From Poronia punctata (lineage: Eukaryota; Ascomycota; Sordariomycetes; Xylariales; Xylariaceae), in contig MU401528.1 of the NCBI GenBank assembly GCA_022579005.1, positions 1 through 64,000 of the forward strand: a stretch of DNA of 64,000 nt, in the 5' to 3' direction. How positions within the stretch are numbered: the stretch's first letter is position 1; each line of letters opens with the position of its first letter. A program made the position numbers and the translations under genes. Under the pieces are notes generated by a model. That model saw only the letters and a program-made list of their open reading frames with translations. It did not search any database and was not told the origin of the DNA. Below, in pieces: positions 1 through 11,682 of this stretch.

Positions 1-1620
1 TAAAAAAACTAATAGCTTATAAATAAATATAAAAATATATATGCTTTTACTTTAGCTAAAAAGTCTTTTAAAATACTAGCTACTATTATAGCTAAATTTA
101 ACTTTAAGTTAAAACAATATAATATAGTTAACGCTTTTATTAACGCATTACTTTAAAAACTAATATATATAAAAATGCTTTATAGCTATAAAAAAAAAAA
201 ACATATTTTGCAACTTTTAAAGGCTTTTTATAAATTATAAAAATTACTACTCTTATAGTAAAAAAAGCTTATATTAACGCTTTTAAAGCTTAAATTTAAG
301 CTAGTACCTTATAAACCTTATATGTTTATTAAAAATAAAATATTATTATTTATATATATTAATAACCTTATGCTTGCTTACTAAAAAATTTGCAAATTTA
401 AAGCTTTTATAGCTATTAAAAAATTAAAAAACTAATATTAACTAACTAAAAATTATAATTTAAAGTAGTTTTTAAATATAAAAATTATTTAAAACTGCAA
501 GCAAAGCTTAATTTAACTATTATAAGCTATATATATTAAGAAAATATATAAGTTAAGTAACTTTTTAAGTAAAATGCTATTAACTTTTATAAAATTTATT
601 AAGCTGCTTTTATATAAAAAAACTGCTACTTATTAAAAAGTTTATTACTATTAACGTAAAATTAAATTAATTATATATATTATAATTATTACTAAATTAA
701 ATATTGCCTTTGCTATGTTATAGCTTTTATAATTTAATAATAACTTTTTTCTTGCTTACTACGCTGCTGCTAACTAAGTATTAAACTATTTTTAAGCAAA
801 TTAACGCTTTGCTTTATAGTTTAAAAACAGAAATAAGCTTAAAGTAGCTAATAATTTATTATTTGCTAATAATATTATTAATTAAAAAAGCTTATAAGCA
901 TATATAATACTTTTTTTTAATAAACTTATTAGTTAAAAAGTAAATAAACAAAATATTGTTACTACTTTTATAATTAAAGCTAAGCTTTTTACGTTAGCTT
1001 AAGCTATAAAAAAAGCTATATTTATTAGCTAGCTTATTAATAAGCTTAGTATTAATTTAAAATAAAAGCATATTACTATTTAGTATAATAACTAACAAAC
1101 TATTAGTTTAGTAAATAAAAATATTATAATACTTAAAACAAAATTATAGCACGTTAATATATATAACTACTAATTACGTTAAAAAGTAATTAATAAAACG
1201 CTTTAAGTAGTTTATATACTAATAAATTTAATAATAGCAAATAATTTTATAAAGTTTTTAGTATAAAATAAATAAGCAAGCTTTTTATAATAAATTAATT
1301 TAGTTAACGTTAAAGCTATTTAAACTAAACTTAACTAGCTTATTACTATAAAAGTGTAAAAAAACTAAAAAAATAAATTAAAACAATTTAAAATACTATA
1401 ACTATTACTATAAAAGCTATAATATTATAAAATAAAAGTATTATTTATAGTTATAAAATAAACTAGTATATTAGCTTATTTTAAAAAAGTATATTAAATC
1501 TAATAAGTTATAAGATAATAAAAATTAATATAATGCTTACTTAGTAAAAGTTATATAGCTATAGTAAGGACTACTATAAAAAAAAAGGTCCTCTTATAAA
1601 AGGTCCCTCCTTACCTATTT
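1..1620. repeat. AT-rich RIP-degraded repeat block
   Basis: The first ~1.6 kb is roughly 80% A+T, dominated by TA-rich words, with stops in every frame and no open reading frame. The composition changes abruptly to ordinary DNA near 1600-1680. This pattern is typical of repeat-induced point mutation, in which CpA becomes TpA in duplicated DNA, so the block is probably the remnant of a transposable element. I could not recognise a transposase or reverse transcriptase, and the left end lies outside the window. Confidence 0.8.
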
Positions 1621-2002
1621 AGTATGTGCAAATTTTGCAAAGAGAAGAAGTTTTACCTTTTTACGCGTACATTAATTAATACATACAATTCAGCCATTTA
1701 TGCTAGTTCTGACAGTTTCCCCTGCTCGTTTGAGGAATGTACCTAAGTTGGGTTCTGACTTGAGACATCTCCCACTTTCTGTCTGTCTCATAAACTCTTG
1801 CTTCCGCTCACGGAAACGTCATGAAGCCAACAAGCATAGGACGGCGCTTTTGTTCGCATTTGAGCGAGTCATAACTGACTACCGTCAGTTGTTTTCTTGG
1901 AGTCTTTGTTGTAGTACAAGTATCGCGACTCACTTTTCTGATTCGTTGTACGTGTAGTACTAAGCGCCAAGATTTCCAGCTTAGTGGACAAATCACTGCG
2001 GC
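1621..2002. other. Upstream region of the zinc transporter
   Basis: Normal-composition DNA between the RIP block and the zinc-transporter start codon. It must hold that gene's promoter and 5' leader. Short open frames here run opposite or out of frame and show no protein-like features. I saw no clear Zap1-type zinc-response site. Confidence 0.4.
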
Positions 2003-3595
2003 ATGGCTCCTGTCACCAGTACCATACTTCCAACAACACCTGTATCCATTATTCCGACGATCGAGACTCCCGATGAATTGGACTTCGATGAACTGGATAG
2101 TGACAAATTCGAGCCGTACCACGGAACCGAGAACTGGAACAAAAGGGAAGACGCGGGCCGCAATCGCTTCGCCGACCGCCAGGACCCTAGCATCCACCTG
2201 TCCTCGACGTTGACGGCCCCTGCTGGCAACGCATTCTACGACCCGAACCGTCTCTCCCCAGTCGCCGCGACTTTCCAACAGCGCGACTACCTCCACCCTC
2301 CCCCAAACCTTACTACGAACCTGAACACCGACGTCAGGATGGCGTCTAATCTACATGATGACTTCTCCAACGAGAATACTGCGCCAATTGACGTGCCCAA
2401 GTCAAACGTGCCGAATCCCTTTAACTTTCAGACTCAGGTCATCTCCACGTCTCCCGTCAAGCCGAATGTCGGCCAGCGACGCGGCCACAAATATAAACAC
2501 TCGAGTATAAGCGCGCAACACCAAATCTTTCTAGAACCGCCCCCGCGCCCGCCTCTCGCTTTGCCGCGTGATCTTCCTGTCCCCACTCTGAAAGAGACGT
2601 GGAATTCCATGTCCAGGGACCAACGGCACCGGCTATATTGGTGTCTATGCCATGTCCTGGTCGCTGTGTGGCTGTTTTACTCCGCCCATGGCTCTCTCAC
2701 CATGACGGCACTCTCCCACCTGGTCTTCTTTGACGTGGGATCGGCTTTCATTTGCGTGGCTGTCGAGGTTCTGGGCAATTTCGAAGTGTGGAAGCGGAGC
2801 AGTATCCGATACCCCTTTGGCCTAGAACGTGCCGAGGTCCTGGCTGGCTTCGCCATGAGCATCTTCCTGATCTTCGGCGGCTTCGATCTCGTCAGCCATA
2901 ACGTGAAGCACGTGCTCGAGGGCCACGGTGGCGAAGGTGGTCATGCGCATGAACACACAGAACCTAGGGTTGCCATGGGCAGCCTCGATGGCGTCAGCTT
3001 AGCCGCCATCATCGCGACTTTAATCAGTGCCTATGGCGTCAGAAACCATGCTCGGATCAGCCGGGTCATGCGTGTGAGCTACTTGGCCAGCTTGCCCAGC
3101 ATCCTGTCGAACCCCTTTCATTTCCTCACGCTGTCCATATCGACACTTCTAGTTGTCCTGCCTCTCTTCCATATTCATATGCACATTATGCTGGATAGCG
3201 CTGTCTGTGCCCTGATCGCCATAGCCATGTTCGGATTAGGAACAAGGCTTGCCATTGCACAGGGTCTCATGCTGCTCATGAGCTATGGAGGACGACCGTC
3301 GGCCACGCCAAAATACAAAGAGTTCGGCGTCTCGGATGTGCTCCGGGAAATCGAGACGGAGCCGAGCATCGAACGGGTCGAAGAGGCGCAGTTCTGGCAG
3401 GTACACTACGGCCTCTGCATGGCTAATATCAAGCTGAGCGTCGCCCGGGGCTGCGACGACCAGACACTCGGCCGTGTGCGGAACCGCATCTCAAACCTCA
3501 TCCAGAATAGGCTGGGAGAGGGGTACGGTCGAGGTGGCAGTCTCAAGTGGGAGGTTAGCTTACAGATGGCCACTACCACCACTGCGCAGTTATAG
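2003..3595 (+). CDS. ZRG17: CDF-family zinc transporter, Zrg17-like
   Basis: A single-exon gene for 530 aa. Residues 1-200 are a polar, Pro-rich cytoplasmic N-terminus. The rest is a cation diffusion facilitator core with about six membrane segments, including the family hallmark YPFGLERAEVLAGF (near residue 270). A His-rich loop (GHGGEGGHAHEH) lies before the second half, and H-x3-D (HIMLD) sits in the fifth helix. The long N-terminus and the degenerate metal site of helix 2 (H-x4-D) point to the Zrg17/ZnT6 subgroup. Its yeast members act as the non-catalytic partner of Msc2/Cis4 and load zinc into the ER and Golgi. Subgroup assignment is by recall of family architecture. The start is the first Met after the leader. 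The gene directly abuts the RIP block upstream, yet its own composition is normal. Confidence 0.85.
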   Translation: MAPVTSTILPTTPVSIIPTIETPDELDFDELDSDKFEPYHGTENWNKREDAGRNRFADRQDPSIHLSSTLTAPAGNAFYDPNRLSPVAATFQQRDYLHPPPNLTTNLNTDVRMASNLHDDFSNENTAPIDVPKSNVPNPFNFQTQVISTSPVKPNVGQRRGHKYKHSSISAQHQIFLEPPPRPPLALPRDLPVPTLKETWNSMSRDQRHRLYWCLCHVLVAVWLFYSAHGSLTMTALSHLVFFDVGSAFICVAVEVLGNFEVWKRSSIRYPFGLERAEVLAGFAMSIFLIFGGFDLVSHNVKHVLEGHGGEGGHAHEHTEPRVAMGSLDGVSLAAIIATLISAYGVRNHARISRVMRVSYLASLPSILSNPFHFLTLSISTLLVVLPLFHIHMHIMLDSAVCALIAIAMFGLGTRLAIAQGLMLLMSYGGRPSATPKYKEFGVSDVLREIETEPSIERVEEAQFWQVHYGLCMANIKLSVARGCDDQTLGRVRNRISNLIQNRLGEGYGRGGSLKWEVSLQMATTTTAQL

Positions 3596-4239
3596 ATGAG
3601 GAGAAGTTTTATGAATGAACAAAAGAGTATATATATATTGTCCTGTTATGTCATGCTTGCTTGGCAGTTGCTGTTGCTGTTGTTGTTGTTTTTTCTTCCT
3701 TTTGCTTATTTCCAATTCTGAGCTTTTGAAGTGGCATTTACGGGCGTTGGCATACATACATTTATACATGAGCTTAAGATATCCCACATCTGCTTTGCAA
3801 TGGCGCAGCGTGAAAAAAAGAATTGGGATATAAGGGGAGAAAGCGAGTTCCGGTTGTGGGGAGCAAATGGCTGTTATGTAAAAACGATGCATTTTGGACG
3901 ATATATATATCCAACCCAGTTGTTACCGACCGCTACATTTACACTTGGCATGAATAGAGCATGACGGCCGGCATGTTTTTGGGGAAAGACGTGATATGTA
4001 TTGTGCAGTGTGGCCGACTTCCAACAAAATACCGTAGCTCTACAGGAGAGATTTCTCATATTAGTACCTAGGCAGGAATCGAATGTATTTTCCTAACTAC
4101 AGCGTGCATAATAGAACAACGCAAGCCTTCGAGTTTATATCTTTATATACACATCAGAATTGTCCAGACTCCCGTATCTCTCCTTTCCCATATTAGAGCC
4201 TGGATATTGATTCGTTTTCAAGGCAATTAGCAACAATCA
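3596..4239. other. Intergenic, convergent 3' regions
   Basis: Between the convergent zinc-transporter and HID1 genes. It contains a short GTT/TGC triplet run near 3668-3695 and TATA-rich words around 3630 and 3900, which are likely UTR and polyadenylation sequence. No gene is visible. Confidence 0.5.
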
Positions 4240-7180
4240 TCAGGGCGCTGGTGGATTTCTCTGGGGCGGAACGCCGGGTGAGGCGGGGCCACTCGTCGTC
4301 GTCGTCGTCGGACCACGCAGGTTTATTGACCCGATTCGAGAAACAATATTATTGCCGACGGCGTCGACGGCCCCGCGCGGCGATGTGAGGGATGGCCCTG
4401 TCGGTGCAGTCTCTTGGACCTTGAATAACTTGATGGCCGTGCCGTTCCACACGCCGACCGTGCCCTTTGTTATCTGCATCTCGCTGGTGAAGATGAAGCC
4501 CCATATGAGAGACTCGTACCAGCCGAGAGCCAGGGGTGACCATTCGAAGGACTGGACACGCACAGGGGATGGTTCTATGCCAGCAAGGTTGGCTTCTCTG
4601 ACAGCCTTGAGGGCAGCTGCGGAAGGGGCTTCAGCACCGAGTTCTTCGGGTTTCACGAGACTACTCAGTTGCTGTATGATAGTGAGGATGGTGTGCAATG
4701 GAAGCTCGGGAAGCCAGCTTTCGATCCACTCCGTAGACGGCTGGAACACATCCGAAATAGATTGACCAGCAACGGAGTGACCCCCCAAGCTAGTGGTACT
4801 ATTTTGTCTAGAAAAGGTGGGAGCTCCAGCTGGCAACTTCCCCCGGGCTTTTTCGGACATCCCTTTCAACTGGGTCGGAACTGTATCGTCTACACCCGCA
4901 GCTGATGAGGCAAGGGACGGATTTTGACTTGGACTTGACTGGGATGGAGTTGGGCGGTCGTCTTCGTCACTATCATCTTCGTCTTCGTCGTCGCCAATCG
5001 CAAACGTGCCATCTTCCTCGGGCACATTGCTCAGCGACGGGACCTTGGGTGCCGTCGTATTCGGGCTGCGCAAGCTTTCGACGGAGCTCCTCTGAGAGCC
5101 AATGTCAAACGGGTCGGATAATTGGCCAGTATCCTTTCTCAAGCGGTTTCGTCGCTCGAGCTCTTCTTGACCACTCTCGAGGGTAAAGCTTCTCAGGGCC
5201 TCGAAACGTCGCCTATTTTTTAGAATGAGGCAAACAAGTTTGGGATTTTCTGTAAGCCATTAGTACGTAGCTTTGCGAATACTGATCACTGTCACTTGGC
5301 GATGGCTTACTCTCGTACTGGTGCTCTGTAATGGCATTGAGAGACTGCAGGAGGGAATGTAACAAAGAGTGGTTACTGTCGTTGGCCAGAAGAAAGGATG
5401 GAGATGACATCGAGTTGAACAGCTGGATTAGTTTTGTGCAAGTGGTGTTGTTGAGCCCTTCGAGGTGTGCAGAGACATTATGGACCACAGCTAGGAGTGC
5501 CGGGTAGACGGCAGACAGTTTCCCCTGGCTCCTGGTGATGAGATTGTATATGGACTGAGGAGCGCGATGTGTAAGCAAAGTGAGGTCTGTAAACTCTGAA
5601 ACGCTGCTGGGACTCTTACCTGTATGAGGAAGTCGGCGTATGACCCGTTGAACCCAGGGATCCTGATCGCCGGCGGTAGGGTATCCTGGGCATCGAATGG
5701 CTTGTTCGAGTTGACGCCAAAGTTCTTCTCCACACTCAACGTTTGCAGCAGGAAGGCACACATCCTGACCACCCCCTGCTTGGAGGCGTCCAATTTATAC
5801 TCAGAGGCATAGAATAGAATGAGAATGACAAAATCATGTGCACGTTGTGTGTCTATCATGTACGATCTGACGCGTTTGTTGCACTGAGTAACCTCCCAGA
5901 ACAGCATTATGATCTCTGGGGAGAACCTCGAAGCTGCTGGGGTGCCGGGTATGTAGGACGTGTTGGCTTGCACGGGCTGGTTGAGAATTCGCGTCATGCC
6001 ATCGAGAATGAATTGGAAGTCCTGAGGTCGATGAAGACGACCTAGAAAGTGACGATAAAAGTTCTTGGGCGTATAACCATCGGGCGATTCCGGTACCGGG
6101 TACAGTAATATCACCAGAAGAAACTGGAGCGCGTAGGTGATGAGTACCTCCTTCGGATCCTTGAAGACGAGCGTGTTGATAGGGACGCGCCAGCTGGCCG
6201 GGTTGTACTTTAGAGTCTATCCGGGTTTGCCGTCAGCAAGATGCGATTTCTAGTTGAATTTGGCCGACTTGGCTCGGTGTCGGTCTCGTTGACTTACCGT
6301 GTTCAGAAGCGAGCATAGCACGGACAGCACAACCTGCTTGTCGGGACAGGTACATATATAGGTCAAGGCTTTTGTGCCCTTCGTCGGGAGGAGATTGGGC
6401 GACATATACATACACCGACTTGTCATAGTCAGGAGTAATCGCAGGATTTCGCACCGGTTGCTCTCGTGCTCTTTTGTCGTCGGCAAAGCCGTGTTGCAGC
6501 CCACTCCGCTTTGCCAGATAGAATAGGTGACCTTTGGTTTGCCCTGTGATTGTCGCGGGACAGTCAGGTCAGAGAAGAACAGAAGGTCGACAAGGGTGTC
6601 TATGAGTTCTTCCGCGAGCGGTTTCGCATCTTCAAACTCTTCAGCAGGCACTTTCTCCTCCTCTTTCGTTTCTTGCGCCCCGTCAAACAGCACTTCATTC
6701 GCGATCGCCGCCCGTCTTGTTCGTTTCCTCCTCGTGCCCCAGAAAAATTTGTCCTCCCAGGCCTGCAAGCTGTCGACTTCGTACAGATACGGGAGGATAC
6801 GGGTCAATATGCGAATGCAGTTCAAGGCATCGCGGTCGGGCGCGATCTCGGCATCGGGGAAGGAGGGGTGATGGCGCAATATAAACAAACGTGATGTTAC
6901 GGCCAAGATAAGTGTCTCTAGATTTTCTATCGCCTTGTCGCGGGTCCGCCTTATATCGGCCGCGGAGAAAAGGCTGAATACATCGTCGCAGGATTCTGGT
7001 AGCTCCCAGAACTAGGTAGGTTCATCGTCAGCAAGGGGCTCGGAGGGTGTGCAGTGCGGGCTTGATGGCCAACTCGGTACTGACAGATGTCCAATAAGGG
7101 TCATCGGCGGGTATGTGCCGCTCTTCTGAAAGCCTGAAGATACCCCTCTTGAAAACGAGCTTGGAGTCACTGGCGCCCAT
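4240..7180 (-). CDS. HID1-family Golgi/vesicle trafficking protein
   Basis: Five exons on the minus strand: 7180-7085, 7011-6298, 6216-5620, 5554-5311 and 5249-4240, joining in phase to 886 aa. The N-terminus MGASDSKLVFKRG fits an N-myristoylation signal (Gly2, Ser6), as in HID1 proteins. Family-like segments follow: DPYWTSFWELPES across intron 1, NPASWRVPINT, LLYPVPES, and a C-terminal block with EWIESWLPELPLHTI and GTAIKLFKVQ. An acidic, Ser-rich insert lies before that last block. HID1 proteins are peripheral Golgi proteins; worm and human HID1 act in dense-core vesicle formation, and fission yeast Ftp105 recruits the deubiquitinase Ubp5 to the Golgi. All four introns are GT-AG. The short first exon (32 codons) carries the lipid signal, so a start downstream of intron 1 would lose it. 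Confidence 0.88.
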
Positions 7181-8533
7181 CGTGGAGGGCCACTACATGT
7201 CTGAAAACAAGATGCCGGGTGGAAGGTAAAACTCGTCAAGTTATGGAGTTTGGCCGGAAGCCTTATTGTGGGAATGGCAGCTCAGGTTTGCTGGAACAGA
7301 ACTCCGTTGCCTTATCGAATAGGTCTTCCAGCCGACTTAACAGGCGTCAAGTATGCTATGTTGAGGTTCAATAAATTATCAAATACGCAGCTCGCAGAAC
7401 ACGGTAGTGTTATTAGTGACGATACCTTGGATAGCCTAGCCTAGGTTATATACATTTGTACATGTAGATCGCCTGAAGTTGCCAGAGGGTCATTACCTCA
7501 TATGTCACAGGCCTTATCGATACATAACAGTACCTGGAGCACTGGCAGCCCTGGAACTTGAGTATCGATACGTACTGTATAAGGTATGCATGCATGTAAT
7601 TACCGGTAAATGTTACCCGGAGCTTTCTCGCAACCATGCTATGTACGAGTAGGTTACAGTACCCACGTATTTACGCGTACCTACTCGTACTTGTACGTGT
7701 AGACCATAGCGCTCACGATAAAACCACCCCCAACATTCTCTCCTAACCTTGTCGGATTATTCGAGATTTATTGTAGGGGTATTAAGCTCTCAGAAGTCGC
7801 TGTCTTGCAGAGACTACCAATTGAAACGTACATTAGTTTCTTCGTCTGTACGTGTAAGTTGGTGGCCTGCCCCCTGTCTGTCCGTTCTAGTACCTACTTA
7901 TGGTTACTCGTACATTAGGTAGGTACTCGTAGGGATTCCTATTTGCAGCTGGTCGGCGCGTGCCTCCGTGGTCCACAGGTTCCAGAGGCGGCGGTCCGGC
8001 TCTGAAGGTGCCCACATGTACGAGTACCTTTATGATTTAAAGCCTCCGCTATTCTACGTCTTCTGGGAAGTACATGTACTTGACCTACGAGTAGGTATTA
8101 CCAAGTTTAACCCTGGCCCTCTCATCCATCTACTATAGCATTTTAGCAAAGTCGAATTTAAGTCACCCCTAGAAGGACGAAGGTGTCGCTCGGAACCTAC
8201 TCGCATAATCATTGGGGTAAAATAGTACCTACTCCTGGTCGGTTAAAAGTCCGGGGTGAGACAGGCCCCTTGTCATCGATCCCCTTCATCTAACCCAGGT
8301 TAGCAGGGTGAAGAGCCCCAAATTACGTACTTGACAAGATTCAAGGAGGTAAAAGAGAAGGCGACCTCCCGGCCTTTTCCCGGTAGGTCTATATAAATGT
8401 AAAGAGTGCTGGTATCATTTCAGGTAAATGGTAAAATCCCTTTTGTTATGTAGTTTAGACTAGATGACTACGATACCTGTAGATTCGGAAACCTAGCGGC
8501 TTACGAGTGCTCTCGGACTGACCAAGCTTCATC
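7181..8533. other. Intergenic, divergent promoters, TACGAGTA-rich
   Basis: 1.35 kb between the divergent HID1 and MFS genes. No coding frame is credible. It holds six copies of the octamer TACGAGTA or its complement (7644, 7682, 7905, 7924, 8019, 8086), several embedded in GGTA/TACC words. This is the densest cluster in the window. Confidence 0.6.
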
Positions 8534-10227
8534 ATGTCGAGAACTGAGACGGCGGTCATCGAGGCGAATCGGTCGGACTCGTACCCACTGACCGAGCTCA
8601 ACCTCGAGCCGGCGATAGGCGATCAGGGTCCCGAAATATCCACAGACCAAGGGAAACCTCAGATACAAGCTGTCGAGCGCGAGCCTCCCACGCCGTTCTT
8701 TCAACTCGTCGTTGCTGGCTACTCGTTCTTTTGTGCTGGCGTCAACGACGGTACTTGTAAGTGACAGCACATAGGCAGTTGCTACTGTAGAAGAGCCGCT
8801 AACCTTGCTTTACAGTAGGACCTTTGATTCCATACATCCTGAGCAGTTTTCATATCGGCACAGGAGAGATTGCCATTCTGTAAGTACCTACACTTGGTAC
8901 TGTCGGAATCCCATCTTCACCCTTTTAACATTTTGTCCCATAGTTATGCCACGACATTCGCTGGGTGGCTATTGGCTGCCATTACAAACCCGGTCCTGAC
9001 TGCTCAGTTGACACTAGGCCAGCTCCTTTTCATCGGGGCAGTTCTCCAGCTGGTCGCTCATGCCCTGCGCCCATGGAGTCCTCTGGCCGTGTTCATGATA
9101 TCCTTTCTCTTCCAGTCTCTTGGTATGGCGTATCAGGACTCTCACGCGAATACATTCGTTAGCAATCTGAAGAACGTTCCGCATCGGTGGCTAGGCTTTA
9201 TCCATGCTTGCTATGCGCTTGGTACATTCATTGGCCCTTTGATCGCCACTGCCATTGCAAATAGTCCAAATTCGTTGGCAATTGATGGATGGAAGCGAGT
9301 ATACTTCCTGTTGATCGGGATCAGTGTCCTCAATGTTGCCGGGGTTATGATTGCCTTTCGCGACACGCTGTACAGCAGACTACACGCTGCCGGCGAAGCC
9401 CGTGGACAAAAGCGCGGTCGAACGGCCATGGTCGGGATGTTGAAACTCTTCAAGTCGAAGACATTATGGCTCCTCAGCATGTTTTACTTTTTCGAGCTCG
9501 GCGCTACTTTCACGGCTGGAGGATGGGTGGTCGAGTTTTTAACGACAGTTCGTGGCGGTAATTTGGCTAACATTGGTTATGTTCCCACCGGGTTTTACGG
9601 CGGTGTATTGGCCGGCCGGTTGTTATTGGCAGAGCCGACTTTCCGATTTGGCGAGCAGAGAATGATATTAGTATACAGCGCCATTGTAAGTTTCGATACT
9701 GCCGAACACACCCCAGACTTTTCATTGAGGAAGGGCTGCTGACATTGGGACCAAAGAGCGTGGCGCTTCAGCTTGTCTTTTGGCTCCAACCAAGCATCAT
9801 CGGGAGTGCCATCGCGTTGAGTTTTATTGGCTTCTTTACCGCGCCGTTTTTTGCTACCGTGAGTTTCACTTGTCATCTCGAGCGGCAATCTGGCGTAATT
9901 ACCTTGTCGATTCTCTAACGCAAAAGTTCTAGGGAATGTCAGTGGCGTCGAAGCTATTCCCTCGTGGATCGCAACCAGCAGCCCTAGGTAAGTATCCGCA
10001 CATAGCAGCAATGTGTTAGCACACACGACTCACCCGCTACATATTAACTTGACCCAGGGTTCATCTTCGTTTTAGCACAGGCCGGAGGTGCTATATTCCC
10101 GTCCATCACCGGCATCATTGCTACCAATGCCGGTGTAGGCGTGCTCCAACCGATTGTGCTTGCGTTGTTGGTTGTGGGCGGGATCAGCTGGTGGTTAGTG
10201 CCAAAGGTCCCAGATCGCAGTGAATAA
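8534..10227 (+). CDS. Major facilitator superfamily transporter
   Basis: Six exons: 8534-8756, 8816-8879, 8944-9685, 9757-9858, 9933-9987 and 10058-10227, joining to 451 aa. A polar N-terminus of ~55 residues precedes PFFQLVVAGYSFFCAGVNDG, which continues across intron 1 into LGPLIPYILSSFHIGTGEI. This resembles the first helices of the fungal fucose-permease/BSC6-like MFS group. Further hydrophobic segments give about twelve helices, with a charged central loop near GEARGQKRGRTAM between the two halves. Splicing is needed because single-frame reading stops after the third exon. The substrate cannot be told from sequence. The gene stands alone without an obvious cluster partner. Borders of the small exons 2 and 5 rest on phase and consensus only. 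Confidence 0.85.
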
Positions 10228-11682
10228 CCTACGAGTAGTTCGGTAGACAACCTTTTCAGGCTTCAGCGAAACCTCCCCGGCGTCTGGAACGGATGTTGAG
10301 ACTTTGCAAATCAACAGTCGACGACTCGTTCGACGTACATGCCATATCATGTCGACCTCGATTCAAACGTGCTTATTAGCAGGATATAAAAGGCGAGGGC
10401 ATACGAAGATAGTCGGCTTATATCTCCAACCTCTGTCAGTTTCGGCGACCTGTACGATCAATAGCTACCGAAATCACCTCATGGCGTCAGCCCTTGACTA
10501 TGACGACAAGGGGCTACTCGTACCGTCTACGAGTAAACAAGGGACGAATGTTGATTTCGCTCCACCAACGCCGACGGTCAGCTGCACGGGCGAAAAAAAA
10601 AACGAAAAAAAAAAAAGACAAGATAACCTAAAAATAAGTTGCAGCTGGGCCCTCCCCTGTTACTCGTAGTTGGTTTAAAATAAGATTAGCTTTTAGGCAG
10701 AAAGATTTCGCGGGCATTTATTAGGTACAGTACTATCGTAAGGATTCAAGGCACTCCCTATTGGACCGGACCGTCTTCCTTGACAACAAGGATAACAAAA
10801 TCCGAGGTACGAGTAGGTATTGCGCTTTTATACAGATATCACGGTATTTGTACTTGTGAACAGTACCTAAGGTTAGGCGATATCTCTGTTTGTCTTCACT
10901 CATACCGCCAGCTAAAACAGCACTTTAAAGAAGAGGTATGCCTGAGTGCAGACTGCCGACATACACCGGAGTGTTCACCAAAGTACCTACCTACCTATCC
11001 TCCCGCATGACAGCTTTTGGAGGATTCAAGTACCTACATGTCTGTGATATCGTGGAAAATTAACCTAGGGCTTAGCGCGGCAAGATGTTGAATAATCATT
11101 TAATTCTTTTATTATTGCAGTACGAGTAGGTAGTACCTCAATAACGTCAAAATTCCAAAAGGAGTTGCCGTCCTGCTGGCCCGCTATACCTATTCCCAAG
11201 CTAGCGGCTTGCACTAGCACTTTCAGCTAAACCGTGTTGGAAGATGGCGTAGGAACAGCTGAATAGAGTTTTGTACGGGAGTAAAAGGCGGGCCGAGCCT
11301 AGATGTCCTAAATTGTCGATATCGCCGTATCTTACTTGCTTGTTTGCTTGCTTGTGACTAGGTTAGGTACATGAATGAATGAAATGAGGGATGATTCATA
11401 TTTTGAGGAATTACGGTACCCAACGAGAAAGGAAAGGAATATTTGGGGGGGTTTATCGGGGTTAGGTAGTGCCGGTACATATAGCAGTGGTAAGTCCCCA
11501 GTAGTGTAGGAAGTTGGAAGTTGGGACGAGGATCGGTAGCCAAGGGAGGGAAAGAAAAGAAAAGGGAGAGAGCATATAAACGGATGAATATACGTTTTGC
11601 TATAACTACCTCACTTCAAGTTGCTATAAAAGAAAACGGGCAAGTTAGATACTTCAGCACGCACGCCTTGGAGGGAGAGGCT
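10228..11682. other. Intergenic region without gene
   Basis: 1.45 kb after the MFS gene. It contains A-rich runs (10590-10620) and six TACGAGTA/TACTCGTA octamers (10230, 10515, 10528, 10661, 10808, 11121). The open frames present are short, without domains or conserved-looking composition. It must contain the promoter of the following membrane-protein gene. Confidence 0.5.
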
